Assembly (NCBI GenBank): GCA_003989085.1
Contig: RXIV01000008.1
Coordinates: 163,501 to 227,500 of the forward strand
Origin: Candidatus Competibacteraceae bacterium
GTDB taxonomy: Bacteria; Pseudomonadota; Gammaproteobacteria; Competibacterales; Competibacteraceae
DNA: 64,000 bases
Reading direction: 5' to 3'
The translations under genes were made by a program, and so were the position numbers. Shown in pieces: positions 62,445 through 64,000 of this stretch (position 1 is its first letter; each line of letters opens with the position of its first letter). The notes under the pieces were generated by a model that was given only the letters and a program-made list of their open reading frames with translations, was not told where the DNA came from and did no database searches.

Positions 62445-62595
62445 GGCAGTGTCCGGTTGGGATTCAGACAGTATTATGAGTTTCCAGGCAGGTGGATTAC
62501 GGAGTCAGACTAGCGACTGGACGCAATAAAACCAACGGCCTTCCTACTTGGCCGGAAAGCCGCTCTGCAATAAGGTTAGGAACAGAGCAAACCGG

Positions 62596-63417
62596 TCAGG
62601 GAGATTCGACAACCACTTCATCAGTCCAGACCTTGAAGCTGGTCAGGGTGTTGGGGCCAAAGGTGTTGCTGAGCGCGACATCAGCGGCATCACGACCTTG
62701 AGCAATCAGCACCCGGCCAATTCGGGGTGCGTTGTTGCGTGGATCAAAAGTATACCAGTGACCACCCAGGTAAACCTCCATCCAGGCGGCGAAATCCCCC
62801 GGAGCGTAGGGGGGCGGCAAACCAATGTCGCTCAGGTAGCCGGTGCAATAGCGAGCCGGAATGTTCATGCAGCGGCAGAAAGTGATGGCGAGGTGCGTGT
62901 AGTCGCGGCAGACGCCAACCCGCTCGTTGAAAGCTTCCCAAGCAGTCTTTGTCGCCCGGGCATGTTCGTAACCAAAGACGATATGCTGATGAACGAAGTC
63001 ACAGATGGCTTGAACTCGCGCCCATCCGACAGGCGTCTTGCCGAACAGATCCCACGCCGTTTGGGAGAGCCGGTCAGTTTCGCAATAGCGGCTTCCCAAA
63101 AGGAACACCAAAGTCTCTGCGGGCAAGTCTTGCACCGAATGCTGCTGGGCCAGGGGAGCAACCACGTCTGGATGACCGGTATCGGTCACGACTGCATCAG
63201 CGGAAAGTCGGATCTGACCCTTCGGCGCAACGATTCGGCTGCACCAGTTGCCGAAGGCATCACGATAGGCCGTCATTGGTAGCGATGGGCTGGTGATGAG
63301 GTGGTCGGGAACGATGATGTCGGAGACCCGCGTAAAGTGAATATGCAACGTCAAGATCATGGGCGTTGGCTGCGGGCAGTCGTAGATTAATTCATAGCCG
63401 ACTCGAATCTGCATCAT
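62596..63417 (-). CDS. Transglutaminase-like superfamily protein
   Basis: A 273-residue protein without signal peptide. It has an N-terminal beta-rich domain (MQIRVGYELIYDCPQPTPM) and a transglutaminase core with nucleophile Cys170 in ERVGVCRDYTHLAITF and Asp225 in WYTFDPRNN. The classical His position (HAW) reads AAW (Ala210); close relatives of this subgroup may share this, so activity is open. AAGAGG lies ahead of tandem ATGs at 63417/63414. Probably a cysteine peptidase or amidase; substrate unknown. Confidence 0.85.
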   Translation of the reverse strand: MMQIRVGYELIYDCPQPTPMILTLHIHFTRVSDIIVPDHLITSPSLPMTAYRDAFGNWCSRIVAPKGQIRLSADAVVTDTGHPDVVAPLAQQHSVQDLPAETLVFLLGSRYCETDRLSQTAWDLFGKTPVGWARVQAICDFVHQHIVFGYEHARATKTAWEAFNERVGVCRDYTHLAITFCRCMNIPARYCTGYLSDIGLPPPYAPGDFAAWMEVYLGGHWYTFDPRNNAPRIGRVLIAQGRDAADVALSNTFGPNTLTSFKVWTDEVVVESP

Positions 63418-63442
63418 TAGCCTCTTTCAAGAGTAGCCGAAC

Positions 63443-63474
63443 CGTTAGGGAACGAGACACCCTAACGCATTTTT
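63443..63474 (+). terminator. Intrinsic terminator with no upstream plus-strand gene
   Basis: Perfect 8-bp stem CGTTAGGG/CCCTAACG (63443-63450, 63460-63467) with a 9-nt loop, then CATTTTT. Oriented to stop plus-strand transcription before the rrn promoter. Confidence 0.65.
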
Positions 63475-63656
63475 GGTCTGCCTCCTACACTGTCCCCAGC
63501 AATTCTCTGCCTTGGTGATGGCAGGCTAAAGCCAAACAACAAATAACGGTTTGATATTTTGCCGCATTACACGACAGAGTCTGATAATGTCTTTACATGG
63601 TTTGCCGTGCCTGCGCCGGGCAAACTGGTTGAAATTGAAATTATCGGTGGGAAGTG

Positions 63657-63686
63657 TTGACAGGCAGGTAGGTGGCGATTTATAGT
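63657..63686 (+). promoter_or_regulatory. rRNA operon promoter
   Basis: Consensus -35 TTGACA (63657-63662), 18-bp spacer, -10 TATAGT (63681-63686), then GC-containing discriminator AGCGGTC, with an AT-rich stretch (GAAATTGAAATTATC) just upstream that could act as UP element. About 180 bp ahead of the 16S start, a usual rrn distance. Confidence 0.75.
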
Positions 63687-63866
63687 AGCGGTCTTGTCGC
63701 CGTAGGGCGGGAAGGTGAAGTTTAAGGGTTCGTTAAGAGAGTGGATGCAGTGATTGAGGAGGGGGCTTGTGCCCCTGGGAAGAAGAGACGAGGGGCGAGC
63801 TAAACTTCCGCGAGGGAGGGAAGCGGCTTCTTAGCAGGAAAAGCAGTATGAAGTTATGTCAGTATT

Positions 63867-64000
63867 AAACTGAAGAGTTTGATCCTGGCTCAGATTGAAC
63901 GCTGGCGGCATGCCTAACACATGCAAGTCGAACGGGGGTAGCGATACCCTAGTGGCGGACGGGTGAGGAATGCGTAGGAATTGGCCCACGAGTGGGGGAC
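63867..64000 (+). rRNA. rrs: 16S ribosomal RNA, 5' end (runs off the window)
   Basis: AAACTGAAGAGTTTGATCCT at 63867 and the following GCTCAG match the conserved 5' end of bacterial 16S rRNA, continuing into GCTGGCGGCATGCCTAACAC and ATGCAAGTCGAACG, the gammaproteobacterial form. The mature 5' end is placed by analogy with E. coli. Confidence 0.97.

Larger units (their letters stand above)
63418..63866 (+). other. 449-bp rRNA operon leader and upstream region
   Basis: No gene. It contains, in order, a plus-strand terminator-like hairpin, an rRNA-type promoter and a GC-rich leader with a stem GCCCCT (63771-63776) / AGGGGC (63791-63796) before the 16S sequence. No clear boxA is recognised. Confidence 0.6.

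Overview
The window reads as chromosomal DNA from a gammaproteobacterium. It is GC-rich and densely packed, with housekeeping clusters in gammaproteobacterial order: pyrG-kdsA-eno-ftsB-ispD-ispF, lpxB-lpxA-fabZ-lpxD-skp-bamA-rseP-dxr-cdsA-uppS-frr-pyrH-tsf-rpsB, and divergent map-glnD. The last 134 bases are the 5' end of a 16S rRNA gene of gammaproteobacterial type. Lipid A, Bam and FtsB genes show a diderm cell wall. A lineage near the wax-ester or storage-polymer accumulating gammaproteobacteria (for example Competibacteraceae) is possible but is only an inference.

Layout. 1-3358: leuS (5' part, minus) diverges from purM-purN. 3355-6274: a minus-strand overlapping cluster of two NosL-family copper-site proteins, cobM and a UDP-glucuronate-epimerase-like gene. 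6552-12745: a TlpA-like lipoprotein, ispF, ispD, ftsB, eno, kdsA, pyrG. 13083-18894: a fatty acyl neighbourhood with acyl-CoA synthetase, TetR regulator, wax ester synthase/DGAT, acyl-CoA-binding protein, an alpha/beta hydrolase and a hotdog thioesterase. 18981-22429: Sfp-type phosphopantetheinyl transferase, thiopurine methyltransferase, membrane-anchored ADP-ribosylglycohydrolase-like protein and bacteriohemerythrin. 22418-36108: the long envelope, isoprenoid and translation cluster on the minus strand. 36369-40001: map and glnD. 40105-43278: a Pla-1/cef-type lipase and an isolated small protein with a caspase-like His/Cys pattern. 43388-47544: guaB, rlmKL, ybaK. 47545-48305: an AT-rich stretch without a convincing gene. 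48306-51912: Tat-exported DUF882 protein and a DctPQM TRAP transporter. 52061-55662: rsmI, yraN and a tandem-domain phosphofructokinase. 55860-57648: three exported proteins, including a Gly-rich protein with six Trp-x-Asn repeats. 57849-63417: a very large GGDEF/EAL sensor and a transglutaminase-like protein. 63657-64000: rRNA promoter, leader and 16S start.

The best candidate for something undescribed is the 123-residue protein at 55860-56231. It has a Tat-like export signal and six W-x-N units spaced by glycine runs, 13 bp behind a secreted SnoaL-like gene. It resembles substrates of radical-SAM cyclophane-forming enzymes (GrrA-type), but no such enzyme lies in the window. Other items worth a look are the caspase-like orphan at 42688-43278, the PFK with a degenerate second half, and the NosL pair without nitrous oxide reductase genes. 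No CRISPR array, insertion sequence or tRNA was found.
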